Origin: Rhizobiaceae bacterium
Lineage (GTDB): Bacteria > Pseudomonadota > Alphaproteobacteria > Rhizobiales > Rhizobiaceae
Direction: 5' to 3'
DNA: 64,000 nt
Assembly: GCA_017644105.1 (NCBI GenBank)
Contig: JAEPMD010000005.1
Span: forward strand, 1 to 64,000
Below, piece after piece: positions 1-7,637 of the stretch. The notes beneath the pieces were generated by a model that had not been told where the DNA came from, made no database searches, and worked only from the letters and a program-made list of their open reading frames with translations. Both the position numbers and the translations under genes were made by a program. The first letter of the stretch is position 1. The number at the start of each line of letters is the position of its first letter.

Positions 1-387
1 TATTGAGTTATCGGATATGTTTACCGACAGATTTAATGGCGACTCAAAAGGGTCTGCATCATATCGCTCAACTAATTCTCGACTATACTCAGCGGCTAGA
101 GCTACGAGTTGTCCATGTGAGAGGTCATTTTCATCCCGATCTAATATGCGTTGCCACAACTCCATCTTTTTTTCCCAATCCATGCGCTTCCTGCTGTAGG
201 CGTACTGTGCCTTAAGCGGTTCATGCTCTTTGGTGGAAATTGTAAATTCTTGAGATTTGCCGATGTCGTTCACACCAAGTTTTGCCAATAAATCGCGATT
301 TTTCCAAAGCTTGCTTGGGATTCGGTATCGACCCTGCCAGACATCAGAGCCTTTTCGCTTCATTAATCCACTTGGTTTTTTCGGCAT
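1..387 (-). CDS. Tyrosine recombinase (phage-type integrase), N-terminal part, cut by the window edge
   Basis: An uninterrupted minus-strand reading frame of 129 codons starts with ATG at 387 and runs off position 1. The N-terminus reads MPKKPSGLMKRKGSDVWQGR followed by YRIPSKLW, the pattern I know from DUF6538-type N-termini of alphaproteobacterial tyrosine recombinases (a basic start, an aromatic R-x-R/Y-IP core, then a helical segment). The catalytic domain with R..HxxR..Y lies outside the window and cannot be checked. The gene starts about 100 bases from the 3' end of a minus-strand tRNA-Val and reads away from it, the usual arrangement of an integrase at one end of an island or prophage inserted in a tRNA gene. 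The element itself therefore extends to the left of the window. Family assignment rests on the N-terminus only. Confidence 0.7.
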   Translation of the reverse strand, partial: MPKKPSGLMKRKGSDVWQGRYRIPSKLWKNRDLLAKLGVNDIGKSQEFTISTKEHEPLKAQYAYSRKRMDWEKKMELWQRILDRDENDLSHGQLVALAAEYSRELVERYDADPFESPLNLSVNISDNSI

Positions 388-490
388 ACCATAACACTTC
401 CCATAACAGTTTTTCATTACAGCCACTTGACGAAAGTTACTGTATTTACTTATGTTTATGAAATCAAAGGAAGATTAAAGCAAGGTGCAA

Positions 491-566
491 TGGTGGGCGA
501 TAAGAGACTCGAACTCCTGACATCTTCGGTGTAAACGAAGCGCTCTACCAACTGAGCTAATCGCCC
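491..566 (-). tRNA. tRNA-Val (anticodon UAC)
   Basis: On the minus strand the cloverleaf begins GGGCGAT at 566 and closes with ATCGCCC, discriminator A and an encoded CCA at 493-491. The anticodon stem-loop CTTCG-TTTACAC-CGAAG gives anticodon TAC, and the T-arm carries GTTCGAGTC. The 3' end faces the integrase gene at 387-1, so the 3' half of this tRNA is the probable attachment site of the element on the left. Confidence 0.95.
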
Positions 567-759
567 ATTGCGGTGTCCCGTTTAGGCGCTTCCTTTGATA
601 AGTGCAAGCAAAAAATTCAAGAAAATGAAAGAAAGTGCTGCGTTTAAAAAAATGACATAGTTTTGTTAAAAAGGTCGACAAATGTGCTTGACACTTTCCG
701 CGATTAAGCTTAATCACCCGCTCATGGTTTTGAACAATCAAGACCATAACGAAAAATGT

Positions 760-836
760 GCGGGTGTAGCTCAGATGGTTAGAGTGTCGGCCTGTCACGC
801 CGAAGGTCGCGGGTTCGAGCCCCGTCACTCGCGCCA
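760..836 (+). tRNA. tRNA-Asp (anticodon GUC)
   Basis: The acceptor stem GCGGGTG pairs with CACTCGC (one G-T pair), followed by discriminator G and encoded CCA. The anticodon loop within GCCTGTCACGC gives GTC. The T-loop GGTTCGAGCC is standard. It lies about 190 bases from tRNA-Val in the opposite orientation. Confidence 0.95.
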
Positions 837-1112
837 TTTTTCGATTTAAACGTGACACTTCTTCATGACAATTTGATGATTTTGATTTTCCCCTGGCGGG
901 ATAGCTATTTATCTGTTGCAGATTAAGTTTTTCCCCAATTTAGCGTATGATTCAGCACTTGTGCTGCGTTCGGTCACAGTTTCGACAGTTTAACCCCATA
1001 AAACATTTGATATTCTCAAAATTCCTTTTGTCAGATGCGCTTTGACTGGCTACCTTGTCCTTGAACAATGGTATGTGGCGCTAAGATAAATTAGCTTTAT
1101 TTGGAACATTCG

Positions 1113-2582
1113 ATGGCCGACGATAAAAAACATCCGGACTCAGCCTCCGAACTTGACCAAAATAATGTCGATGCGATCGTAGATGATGCGCAGAACGACG
1201 TTTCCGACCAAAAAGATGCCGACATCTACGACGATGAAGGCCGCATTCGCTCAGATTTCCGAAAATCCGTAGCGGACACGCTTGATGACGATGATGTCGA
1301 AGCGCTTAATCAATATGTTGAGGGCCTGCACGAATCTGAACTTGGTGATTTGATCGAATCGCTCAAACCCGAGCGTCGGCAAAAACTTGTTGAACTCTTG
1401 GGTGATTCTTTCGACTTTGCAGCTCTAACCGAAGTTGATGAAGCCATCCGCGTTGAAATCGTCGATGCTATTCCCAATCAAGATGTCGCGCGCGCGATTG
1501 GCGAGATGGATTCTGATGATGCGGTGTTTATTCTGGAAGATCTCGATGAAGAAGACCGTCAGGAGATTCTCGATTATTTACCCTTTATCGAGCGCGTGCG
1601 TCTGAAAAGATCCCTAGATTATCCAGAAGACAGTGCCGGACGTCGCATGCAAAGTGAATTTGTTGCTGTGCCGCCATTTTGGACGATTGGTCAGGTGATT
1701 GACTATATGCGTCTTGATAAAGACCTGCCGGAACGATTCTCGCAGATTTTTGTGATTGATGCGACCTATAAGCTTGTGGGTGATATCGAGCTCGACCGCA
1801 TATTGCGAACACGCCGCCATGTGCGGGCTGAAGACATTATGAATGACACAATTCATCCAATCCCAGCACAAATGGATCAGGAAGAGGCTGCGATCCTTTT
1901 TGAGCAATATGATTTGCTCTCAGCGGCTGTTGTCGATCATAATGATCGCTTAGTTGGTGTGCTGACCATTGATGATGTGGTTGATGTCATTCACGAAGAG
2001 GCCGAGGAAGATATCAAAGCGCTCGCCGGTGTGGGTGATGAGGAACTCTCAGATAATGTCTTCGCAGCGTTTAAATCGCGTTTTACCTGGCTCTTGATCA
2101 ATCTCATCACATCCATCTTGGCGTCCGTTATCATTGGTCTCTTTGATGCGACGATCCAACAAATGGTCGCCTTAGCTATTTTGATGCCGATTGTGGCCTC
2201 CATGGGGGGGAATGCTGGCACACAAACCATGACAGTGACGGTGAGGGCGCTCGCAGTGAAGGATCTGGATATTTATAATGCTGGGCGCATCATCTTGCGT
2301 GAAGCGGCTGTAGGTGGCCTTAATGGCATTATATTTGCGCTGTTAATTGGCGTGGTCTCTGCCATTTGGTTCAGCAATATTGATCTGGGTATTGTGATTG
2401 GTATTGCGATGATCATCAATATGTTCTCGGCAGCTTTGGCTGGAATTTTATTGCCATTGATTCTCGATAAGATGGGCTTTGATCCAGCGATTTCCTCCAC
2501 CGTCTTTGTGACAACGGTGACAGATGTGATAGGCTTCTTCGCGTTTTTAGGTTTGGCTGGTCTTTGGTTCGGGGTGATCTGA
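1113..2582 (+). CDS. mgtE: Magnesium transporter MgtE
   Basis: This is a 489-residue inner-membrane Mg2+ channel of the MgtE family. An acidic N-terminal tail of about 45 residues is followed by the MgtE N domain (superhelical, Mg2+ sensing, roughly residues 55-160), a tandem CBS pair (about 165-290; HVRAEDIMNDTIHPIPAQ marks one repeat) and a C-terminal domain with five membrane segments that begins near FTWLLINLITS and contains the conserved MPIVASMGGNAGTQT pore motif. A TTG at 1101 would add MEHS, but the ATG at 1113 has GGAA six bases upstream and gives a family-like start. A MerR regulator follows after three bases, so the two are probably cotranscribed. Length and motif order fit the family fully. 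Confidence 0.95.
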   Translation: MADDKKHPDSASELDQNNVDAIVDDAQNDVSDQKDADIYDDEGRIRSDFRKSVADTLDDDDVEALNQYVEGLHESELGDLIESLKPERRQKLVELLGDSFDFAALTEVDEAIRVEIVDAIPNQDVARAIGEMDSDDAVFILEDLDEEDRQEILDYLPFIERVRLKRSLDYPEDSAGRRMQSEFVAVPPFWTIGQVIDYMRLDKDLPERFSQIFVIDATYKLVGDIELDRILRTRRHVRAEDIMNDTIHPIPAQMDQEEAAILFEQYDLLSAAVVDHNDRLVGVLTIDDVVDVIHEEAEEDIKALAGVGDEELSDNVFAAFKSRFTWLLINLITSILASVIIGLFDATIQQMVALAILMPIVASMGGNAGTQTMTVTVRALAVKDLDIYNAGRIILREAAVGGLNGIIFALLIGVVSAIWFSNIDLGIVIGIAMIINMFSAALAGILLPLILDKMGFDPAISSTVFVTTVTDVIGFFAFLGLAGLWFGVI

Positions 2583-2585
2583 TAA

Positions 2586-2972
2586 ATGGTCAATCATTAC
2601 AGTATATCCCAGCTCACCAAAGAGTTCGATATCTCAACGCGAACATTGCGCTTTTATGAGGATGAGGGGCTGTTGCAGCCGGAAAGGCGTGGGCGTACAC
2701 GCCTATATTCACCCGCTGATCGCAGAACCATTGCAAAAATTTTGATGGCACGCCGGGTTGGTTTTACAATCTCGGAAATTTCAGAGCTTTTGAAACTGGA
2801 TCTATCGCTGCCGAATACGGCAAAGCAGCTCAAAGTGGTGATGGATCAAGTGGAGAAGAAGCGTCAGGAGTTGCGCAATCAACGCCGTGATCTGGAAATG
2901 ATGGTAGATGAGTTGGATAATCTCGAAGATGCATGCTTAGCGAAACTCGCCGAGATTGGCGTAAGCACATAG
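2586..2972 (+). CDS. MerR-family transcriptional regulator
   Basis: The 128-residue protein has an N-terminal MerR winged-helix DNA-binding domain (YSISQLTKEFDISTRTLRFY then EDEGLLQPERRGRTRLY), and a C-terminal coiled-coil dimer helix of about 45 residues rich in E, K, R and L. There is no cluster of conserved metal-binding cysteines; the only cysteine is near the end, so a metal sensor of the CueR/ZntR type is unlikely. The sequence resembles the LiuR-like subgroup found in proteobacterial acyl-CoA catabolism loci, but no such genes are nearby. It starts three bases after mgtE, which suggests cotranscription; control of mgtE is possible but not shown. Confidence 0.9.
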   Translation: MVNHYSISQLTKEFDISTRTLRFYEDEGLLQPERRGRTRLYSPADRRTIAKILMARRVGFTISEISELLKLDLSLPNTAKQLKVVMDQVEKKRQELRNQRRDLEMMVDELDNLEDACLAKLAEIGVST

Positions 2973-2975
2973 GCG

Positions 2976-3713
2976 CTATAGGATCTGCGCTGTCATCCAA
3001 ACCAATCCCAACAGAATGGGTTGATGAAGTAAATATGTCGCCAAACTATGACGACCCAGAAAGCCCAAAGCTTTGCTAATCAGATTACTCGGCGGCGTTT
3101 GGTGATTTCGTAGGTTTTCAAATAGGCCTTTTGCTCTCAAAATCTTCGCCGTGGCCATGCCGACCAAAAATGGTGCGAGCCAAGGCAGAAGAGGCACATA
3201 ATCATTGGATCTTGGAATATTGGCGTTTAATCCGACCCACCACAGCAGCGGCGCATCAAAGAACTGGGATCGCAGATAAAACGGCGCGAAGAAAACTATG
3301 ATCGCCAATATCAATAGAACAATGGCTGGCAGCTTTCTAAGAAGCAAGCCAATCACACTGGCCGCCGCAATAGAATGCAAAATACCAAAAAAGATTGGTG
3401 CACCGGGCATGGCGTAATATGTTGCTGCTGAAATGATCGCAGCGGCGCCCACAAGCCAGATGAGCCGTTTTGCAAATGATCTGGCGCGAAAGTTGGGATC
3501 ATGACCTAGAATTAGGCTCAGACCTGCCAAGAATAAGAAGCTGGACGCAATACATCTGGCAAAAGTTTTCCATTCAAATGTTGCCGTGAGACCGCGTTCG
3601 ACAAACCCAAAGAACTCCAGATCCCAGGTGAAATGAAAAATCGCCATGGTGATGATCGCACATCCACGAGCATAGTCGATCAAATAGATACGATTTGACT
3701 GGATATTAGTCAT
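2976..3713 (-). CDS. DUF1624 / heparan-alpha-glucosaminide N-acetyltransferase-like membrane protein
   Basis: A 245-residue polytopic membrane protein beginning MTNIQSNRIYLIDYARGCAI. The opening R-x-x-x-IDYARG and the following AIFHFTWDLEFFGF match the DUF1624 family (YeiB/heparan acetyltransferase-like acyltransferases), in which the early His lies in the first membrane segment. About seven hydrophobic helices are visible, ending in HSLATYLLHQPILLG, typical of the C-terminal helix of this family. An upstream extension to 3824 is open, but ATG 3713 forms an ATGACTAA overlap with the stop of the monooxygenase gene, which argues for translational coupling. The acyl acceptor is unknown. Confidence 0.85.
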   Translation of the reverse strand: MTNIQSNRIYLIDYARGCAIITMAIFHFTWDLEFFGFVERGLTATFEWKTFARCIASSFLFLAGLSLILGHDPNFRARSFAKRLIWLVGAAAIISAATYYAMPGAPIFFGILHSIAAASVIGLLLRKLPAIVLLILAIIVFFAPFYLRSQFFDAPLLWWVGLNANIPRSNDYVPLLPWLAPFLVGMATAKILRAKGLFENLRNHQTPPSNLISKALGFLGRHSLATYLLHQPILLGLVWMTAQIL

Positions 3714-4902
3714 CTGCCGACCAGCCATATAGCCAGTCCAATCCGCGGCCAAGGCTTTGTGGCGATTTGCGAGAAAGCACCAAATTGCGTCCCCATTTAA
3801 TCGGGCCAATGGCATGATATGCAAAGCGATTAAATGCGGTTCGACTTTTGACTTTGGTTATGCGTGCTTTGCGCGTTTTCTCAAACTTTTGCAGCATGTC
3901 GGAGATCAGATAGGGGCTGTCCGTCACCATTTTGGATAAAAGATACCCGTCTTCAATCGCCATAGCTGCTCCTTGCGCGGAAAATGGCATCATGGCATGG
4001 GCAGCATCACCAATCAGCACCATATCGCGGCCATTGTTCCAAGTGCCATCCGTTATCTGATTAATCGGCCAGCACCCAAGCTCGGTAGCCGATTGCAGCA
4101 TATGCACCGCATTGGGGTGTAAATCATAACGCGATATCGCTTTATCAAACTTGATGGTTTCCGGCTTGTCGTTCTTATCGCGGGTTATGAAAATCACATT
4201 GCTATTGCCATTGTCATCCGCGGGATAAATCGCTGTATGGTTTGCAGCGCCCATCAGCACATGAATACTGCGCGAACTGCTGATTTCGGGCGGTAAATGC
4301 GCTCGTGCGGATAAATCAGCATTAAAGCGCCAAGCATTGTAATTGCCAAATTTTGGATGACCGGTCAGCGGCATGACCTTTCGAACTGACGACCAAACAC
4401 CATCCGCACCAATAATCAGATCAGGTTTAACCCCCATCTTGGCAGCTACATCAATGGAAAGTCGGTTTGGTCCATCGAAATTAAGGCTGCTGGCGAGATG
4501 TAACGAGCAGTTTTCATCCGCTAATACCGCTTGATAAAGCACATGCTGCAGATCAGCACGCTTCAAAACAGCGTAAGGCGCACCCCAAGAATTTTTCGCC
4601 AATTCCGCGATGGGAACTTCAGCAATGATCCGAAGTGTTTGCGCGTCAGTTAATTTAACAGAATGTGGCTCGATCCAATGTTTTTTTAGTTCATCTTCAA
4701 GACCCAACGTTTGCAAAATTTTTGTCGCATTGGGTGATAATTGAATGCTGGCACCAATTTCAGTGAGTTCTTCTGCTTTTTCAAAAATTTGAACGCGCGC
4801 GCCGGCACGTGACATAGTCAATGCAGCAACTAAGCCAGCTATGCCGGCTCCGATGATAGCGATATTTAATTGATGTTCGTTTGAAATTGACCCCTCAGAC
4901 AT
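3706..4902 (-). CDS. FAD-dependent monooxygenase (aromatic hydroxylase type)
   Basis: A 398-residue class A flavoprotein monooxygenase. It shows the Rossmann FAD motif GAGIAGLVAALTMSRAG near residue 17, the DG motif in IIGADGVWSSVR and the second FAD motif MVLIGDAAHAMMPFSAQGAA. The overall pattern (salicylate hydroxylase/6-hydroxynicotinate 3-monooxygenase group) suggests NAD(P)H-dependent hydroxylation of an aromatic ring, but the substrate cannot be read from the sequence. It sits between a small zinc-finger gene (14-base gap upstream) and the DUF1624 membrane protein (8-base overlap downstream), forming one minus-strand operon. No ring-cleavage genes lie beside it. Confidence 0.9.
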   Translation of the reverse strand: MSEGSISNEHQLNIAIIGAGIAGLVAALTMSRAGARVQIFEKAEELTEIGASIQLSPNATKILQTLGLEDELKKHWIEPHSVKLTDAQTLRIIAEVPIAELAKNSWGAPYAVLKRADLQHVLYQAVLADENCSLHLASSLNFDGPNRLSIDVAAKMGVKPDLIIGADGVWSSVRKVMPLTGHPKFGNYNAWRFNADLSARAHLPPEISSSRSIHVLMGAANHTAIYPADDNGNSNVIFITRDKNDKPETIKFDKAISRYDLHPNAVHMLQSATELGCWPINQITDGTWNNGRDMVLIGDAAHAMMPFSAQGAAMAIEDGYLLSKMVTDSPYLISDMLQKFEKTRKARITKVKSRTAFNRFAYHAIGPIKWGRNLVLSRKSPQSLGRGLDWLYGWSADD

Positions 4903-4916
4903 TCAAACGACCTCAA

Positions 4917-5165
4917 TCAGGCGACCGGCTCTTCTTCCCAGACGCAGCCAATTGGTCTTGATTCGTTGTGGGCCACATCCGGAACATATTTGTATAGGGT
5001 AGAGCAATAAGGGCAGACGATTTCTGTTTCATCACCCATTTCTAGATATTCATGTGGGTGATCAAAGGGTGGTTTAGCACCAATGCACATGAATTTTTTT
5101 GTGCCAATTTCAATGGCGGGATATCCGGCGGTGTTGTGAAAATAAGGCATTTTGTGACCAGCCAT
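4917..5165 (-). CDS. Zinc-finger CHCC domain protein (NDUFS6-like)
   Basis: An 82-residue protein starting MAGHKMPYFHNTAG. It has the zf-CHCC pattern: Cys in FMCIGAKPPFDHPH, a His in DHPHEYL, and a CPYC pair in IVCPYCSTLYKY. Proteins of this family correspond to the zinc-binding part of complex I subunit NDUFS6 and are small standalone proteins in alphaproteobacteria. The frame is open upstream to 5252, but ATG 5165 has GGGAG upstream and gives the usual family N-terminus. It heads the operon with the FAD monooxygenase and is divergent from the hydrolase at 5316. Confidence 0.9.
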   Translation of the reverse strand: MAGHKMPYFHNTAGYPAIEIGTKKFMCIGAKPPFDHPHEYLEMGDETEIVCPYCSTLYKYVPDVAHNESRPIGCVWEEEPVA

Positions 5166-5315
5166 GATCTCGTGCTCCCTGATAATAAGCATATTCGTTT
5201 CGTCTATCTTTAAACTGTTGGGGTGAAAATGTGTAGGCAAATATGTAGACACTCACACAAAAACTTGGCAAAGCTTCAATTCCGAAAGCAATCAACTTGA
5301 AAAGATGATGATCAC

Positions 5316-6089
5316 ATGGTGGCACAACCTCTTGAAATGAACATGTTCAACTCGGACGGTGTTGAAATCGCTTGGTTTGATGCAGGCCCGAAAGATGGTG
5401 ACGTTGTGATGCTTATTCATGGCTTTGCATCATCCGCGCATGTGAATTGGGTTTATACGGGTTGGGTGAAAACTCTCACCGAAGCGGGCTATCGTGTCAT
5501 TGCCTTTGATCATCGCGGCCATGGTAAAAGCGATAAACCTCATGATAGCGCGGTTTATACGCCCGATCATATGGCTCAGGATGCGATTAACTTACTTGAT
5601 TCTCTTCTCATCGATGAGGCGCATTTTTTGGGATATTCAATGGGTGCGCGTGTTTGTGCATTCATTGCAAAATCCGAACCGCAATATGTGAAGTCTTTGA
5701 CATTCGGTGGCCTAGGAATTGGTATGGTCGAGGGAGTCGGTGATTGGGATGTAATCGCCGAAGCTCTATTAGCGCCTTCATTGGATGATGTAACGGACGA
5801 AAGAGGGCGTATGTTCCGTGCCTTTGCTGATCAAACAAAAAGTGATCGCTATGCGCTGGCCGCATGTATTCAAACGTCGCGGGTTCTTGTAACCGAAGAC
5901 GAAGCCTCGCAAATGTCGATGCCAACGCTGATTGTGGTTGGCACAAAGGACGATATCGCTGGTTCACCCGATGAATTGGCAGCGCTTATGCCAAACGCAA
6001 CGCCTGTCTCAATTGAAGGCAGAGATCATATGCTGGCTGTTGGCGATAAAGTCTTTAAAAAAGCGGTACTTGAACATATTTCGAGCTAG
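5316..6089 (+). CDS. Alpha/beta hydrolase
   Basis: A 257-residue alpha/beta-hydrolase-fold enzyme. The HGFA oxyanion segment follows strand 3, the nucleophile elbow is GYSMGA with Ser108, the acid is one of Asp212/Asp213 in GTKDDIAG, and His238 lies in GRDHMLAVGD, completing the triad. Length and motif order are standard for soluble esterases or lactonases; the substrate is not predictable. It is divergently oriented from the zinc-finger/monooxygenase operon, leaving about 150 bases for both promoters. A stem-loop follows at 6109-6131. Confidence 0.9.
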   Translation: MVAQPLEMNMFNSDGVEIAWFDAGPKDGDVVMLIHGFASSAHVNWVYTGWVKTLTEAGYRVIAFDHRGHGKSDKPHDSAVYTPDHMAQDAINLLDSLLIDEAHFLGYSMGARVCAFIAKSEPQYVKSLTFGGLGIGMVEGVGDWDVIAEALLAPSLDDVTDERGRMFRAFADQTKSDRYALAACIQTSRVLVTEDEASQMSMPTLIVVGTKDDIAGSPDELAALMPNATPVSIEGRDHMLAVGDKVFKKAVLEHISS

Positions 6090-6108
6090 TTTGCGCAGAA
6101 ATCACAGG

Positions 6109-6131
6109 CGAAAATATTCATCATATTTTCG
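6109..6131 (+). terminator. Stem-loop after the hydrolase gene
   Basis: CGAAAATAT and ATATTTTCG form a perfect nine-pair stem with a five-base loop, 19 bases after the hydrolase stop. There is no clear U-run after it, so it may be a weak terminator or an mRNA end-protecting hairpin. Confidence 0.45.
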
Positions 6132-6176
6132 TCATTTCGTCTCAAACACTTTAAAATTTACCATTTCTGTCATATT

Positions 6177-6216
6177 TATAGGGGAAGATGATTGCTTTAT
6201 AGGGGAAGATGATTGC
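6177..6216 (+). repeat. Direct tandem repeat upstream of cysE
   Basis: Two identical 19-base copies (TATAGGGGAAGATGATTGC, at 6177-6195 and 6198-6216) have a period of 21 bases and lie 30 bases upstream of the cysE start codon. The GGGGAAGATG core resembles a Shine-Dalgarno sequence followed by an ATG, so the duplication may have arisen by slippage and might affect translation initiation in the leader. Confidence 0.85.
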
Positions 6217-6245
6217 GGTCTCGCGATCAGGTGTGGAGAAAGACT

Positions 6246-7082
6246 ATGAATACATCAGTTGAATCACTGAATAAAAAAGTAAATGCCATGGACCCGATTT
6301 GGGATACCATCCGCAAAGAGGCAGAGGAAGCAGCTCAGGCTGACCCTGTGTTGGCAACTTTCCTTTATTCAACGATCTTGCAGCAACCCTCATTAGAAGA
6401 AGCTGTGATCCACCGTGTCTGCGAACGTCTTGACCATCCTGATCTTCAAGCGAGCGTCATTCGCCAAACTTATATGGAAATGTTGGCTGATCAGCCGGAA
6501 TGGGGCGCAACGCTTCGCGTTGATATTCAAGCGGTCTATGATCGCGATCCAGCTTGCAGCCGTTTTATTCAACCCGTCCTTTATTTTAAAGGATTTCACG
6601 CCATACAGACTCATCGTCTGGCACATTGGTTGTGGAACCAGGGGCGCACTGACTACGCACTTTACTTACAGTCGCGTTCCTCAGCGATTTTCCAAACTGA
6701 TATCGATCCAGCTTCTAAGTTGGGTAAAGGGTTGTTCTTAGATCACGCAACAGGCATCGTTATCGGTCGCACTGCCGTCGTTGGCGATAATGTGTCTATT
6801 TTGCAAAATGTGACCCTCGGCGGAACTGGCAAAGAAGGTGGTGATCGTCACCCGAAAATTGGCAGTGGCGTACTTATTGGGTCCGGTGCGAAAGTGCTTG
6901 GTAACATCAAAATCGGTAACTGCTCACGCATTGCGGCAGGTTCTGTTGTATTAAAACCAATTCCAGCAAATAAAACCGTTGCTGGTGTCCCTGCGCGCAT
7001 TGTGGGTGAAGCTGGCTGTCAGGAGCCATCGCGCGCTATGGATCAAATGATCAATGCCGCAACACAAGAAGATGCATCATAA
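6246..7082 (+). CDS. cysE: Serine O-acetyltransferase
   Basis: A 278-residue CysE that makes O-acetyl-L-serine from acetyl-CoA and serine, the first step of cysteine synthesis in the cytoplasm. The N-terminal helical SATase domain (IWDTIRKEAEEAAQADP) is followed by a left-handed beta-helix of hexapeptide repeats with the catalytic Asp in FQTDIDPASKLGKG, the His in FLDHATGIVIG and the LGGTGKEGGDRHP active-site stretch. ATG 6246 follows GGAGAAAGACT, a good Shine-Dalgarno spacing; an upstream in-frame start at 6213 would fall inside the tandem repeat. The DUF3126 gene follows 73 bases later, an arrangement I associate with Hyphomicrobiales. Confidence 0.95.
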   Translation: MNTSVESLNKKVNAMDPIWDTIRKEAEEAAQADPVLATFLYSTILQQPSLEEAVIHRVCERLDHPDLQASVIRQTYMEMLADQPEWGATLRVDIQAVYDRDPACSRFIQPVLYFKGFHAIQTHRLAHWLWNQGRTDYALYLQSRSSAIFQTDIDPASKLGKGLFLDHATGIVIGRTAVVGDNVSILQNVTLGGTGKEGGDRHPKIGSGVLIGSGAKVLGNIKIGNCSRIAAGSVVLKPIPANKTVAGVPARIVGEAGCQEPSRAMDQMINAATQEDAS

Positions 7083-7155
7083 AAATACGCTTTAATTTTC
7101 ACGTCTCACGTGGCAAAAGACATAAAACGAATCGCAAAGACGGAGAATGCGGCTG

Positions 7156-7359
7156 ATGAACCCTGATGAAATCAAAAAACTAGATGCTTATTTGAAGCGT
7201 GTTTTTAATCCTTCTTTTGAGGTGCGTGCACGTCCGAAAAAGGATGATTCTGCAGAAGTTTATTCAGGCGATGAATTCATCGGTGTGATCTATCTAGATG
7301 ATGAAGATGGAGATCGCTCATTTAACTTCTCCATGGCTATTTTGGACGTCGATCTTTAA
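7156..7359 (+). CDS. DUF3126 family small protein
   Basis: A 67-residue acidic protein starting MNPDEIKKLDAYLKRVF, with a beta-rich middle (FEVRARPKKDDSAEVYSGDE) and the ending FNFSMAILDVDL, which I recognise as DUF3126. The family has no known function but regularly sits beside cysE in Hyphomicrobiales. An ATG at 7147 is also in frame, but GGAG at 7142-7145 is spaced correctly only for ATG 7156. A strong terminator follows at 7389. Confidence 0.88.
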   Translation: MNPDEIKKLDAYLKRVFNPSFEVRARPKKDDSAEVYSGDEFIGVIYLDDEDGDRSFNFSMAILDVDL

Positions 7360-7388
7360 GATCTTTCGGACAGATATCAAATATTGAA

Positions 7389-7419
7389 ACGGGTAGAATG
7401 TGATTCTATCCGTTTTTTT
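7389..7419 (+). terminator. Rho-independent terminator after the cysE-DUF3126 unit
   Basis: ACGGGTAGAAT and ATTCTATCCGT form an 11-pair stem (one G-T pair) with a three-base loop, followed directly by seven T residues. Confidence 0.92.
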
Positions 7420-7637
7420 GTGCCTATTATTCGGGCAGCTTAAATGCTTAAAACGATTGAAATAATGCAGTTCAATTTATTGCTGGATTCTAATCGATTT
7501 TATTCTGGAAAAATCATTATTCTTGTGAATACAACGACAGAACTGCGGGTGTTTTGTCCAATTTGTTAAGAAATTTGCATAATTGATCATTCGAGCATGA
7601 CGCAACTCTTTGGTGCCAATATGGAGATGAATGACCA

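Noticed and set aside
475-858. A 127-codon minus-strand open frame across the two tRNA genes
   Set aside because: It overlaps tRNA-Val and tRNA-Asp completely; the VTGLEPATFG-like stretch is a common false translation of tRNA regions.
837-1112. A magnesium riboswitch (M-box) in front of mgtE
   Set aside because: No recognisable M-box or ykoK core or paired terminator was seen in the 275-base leader.
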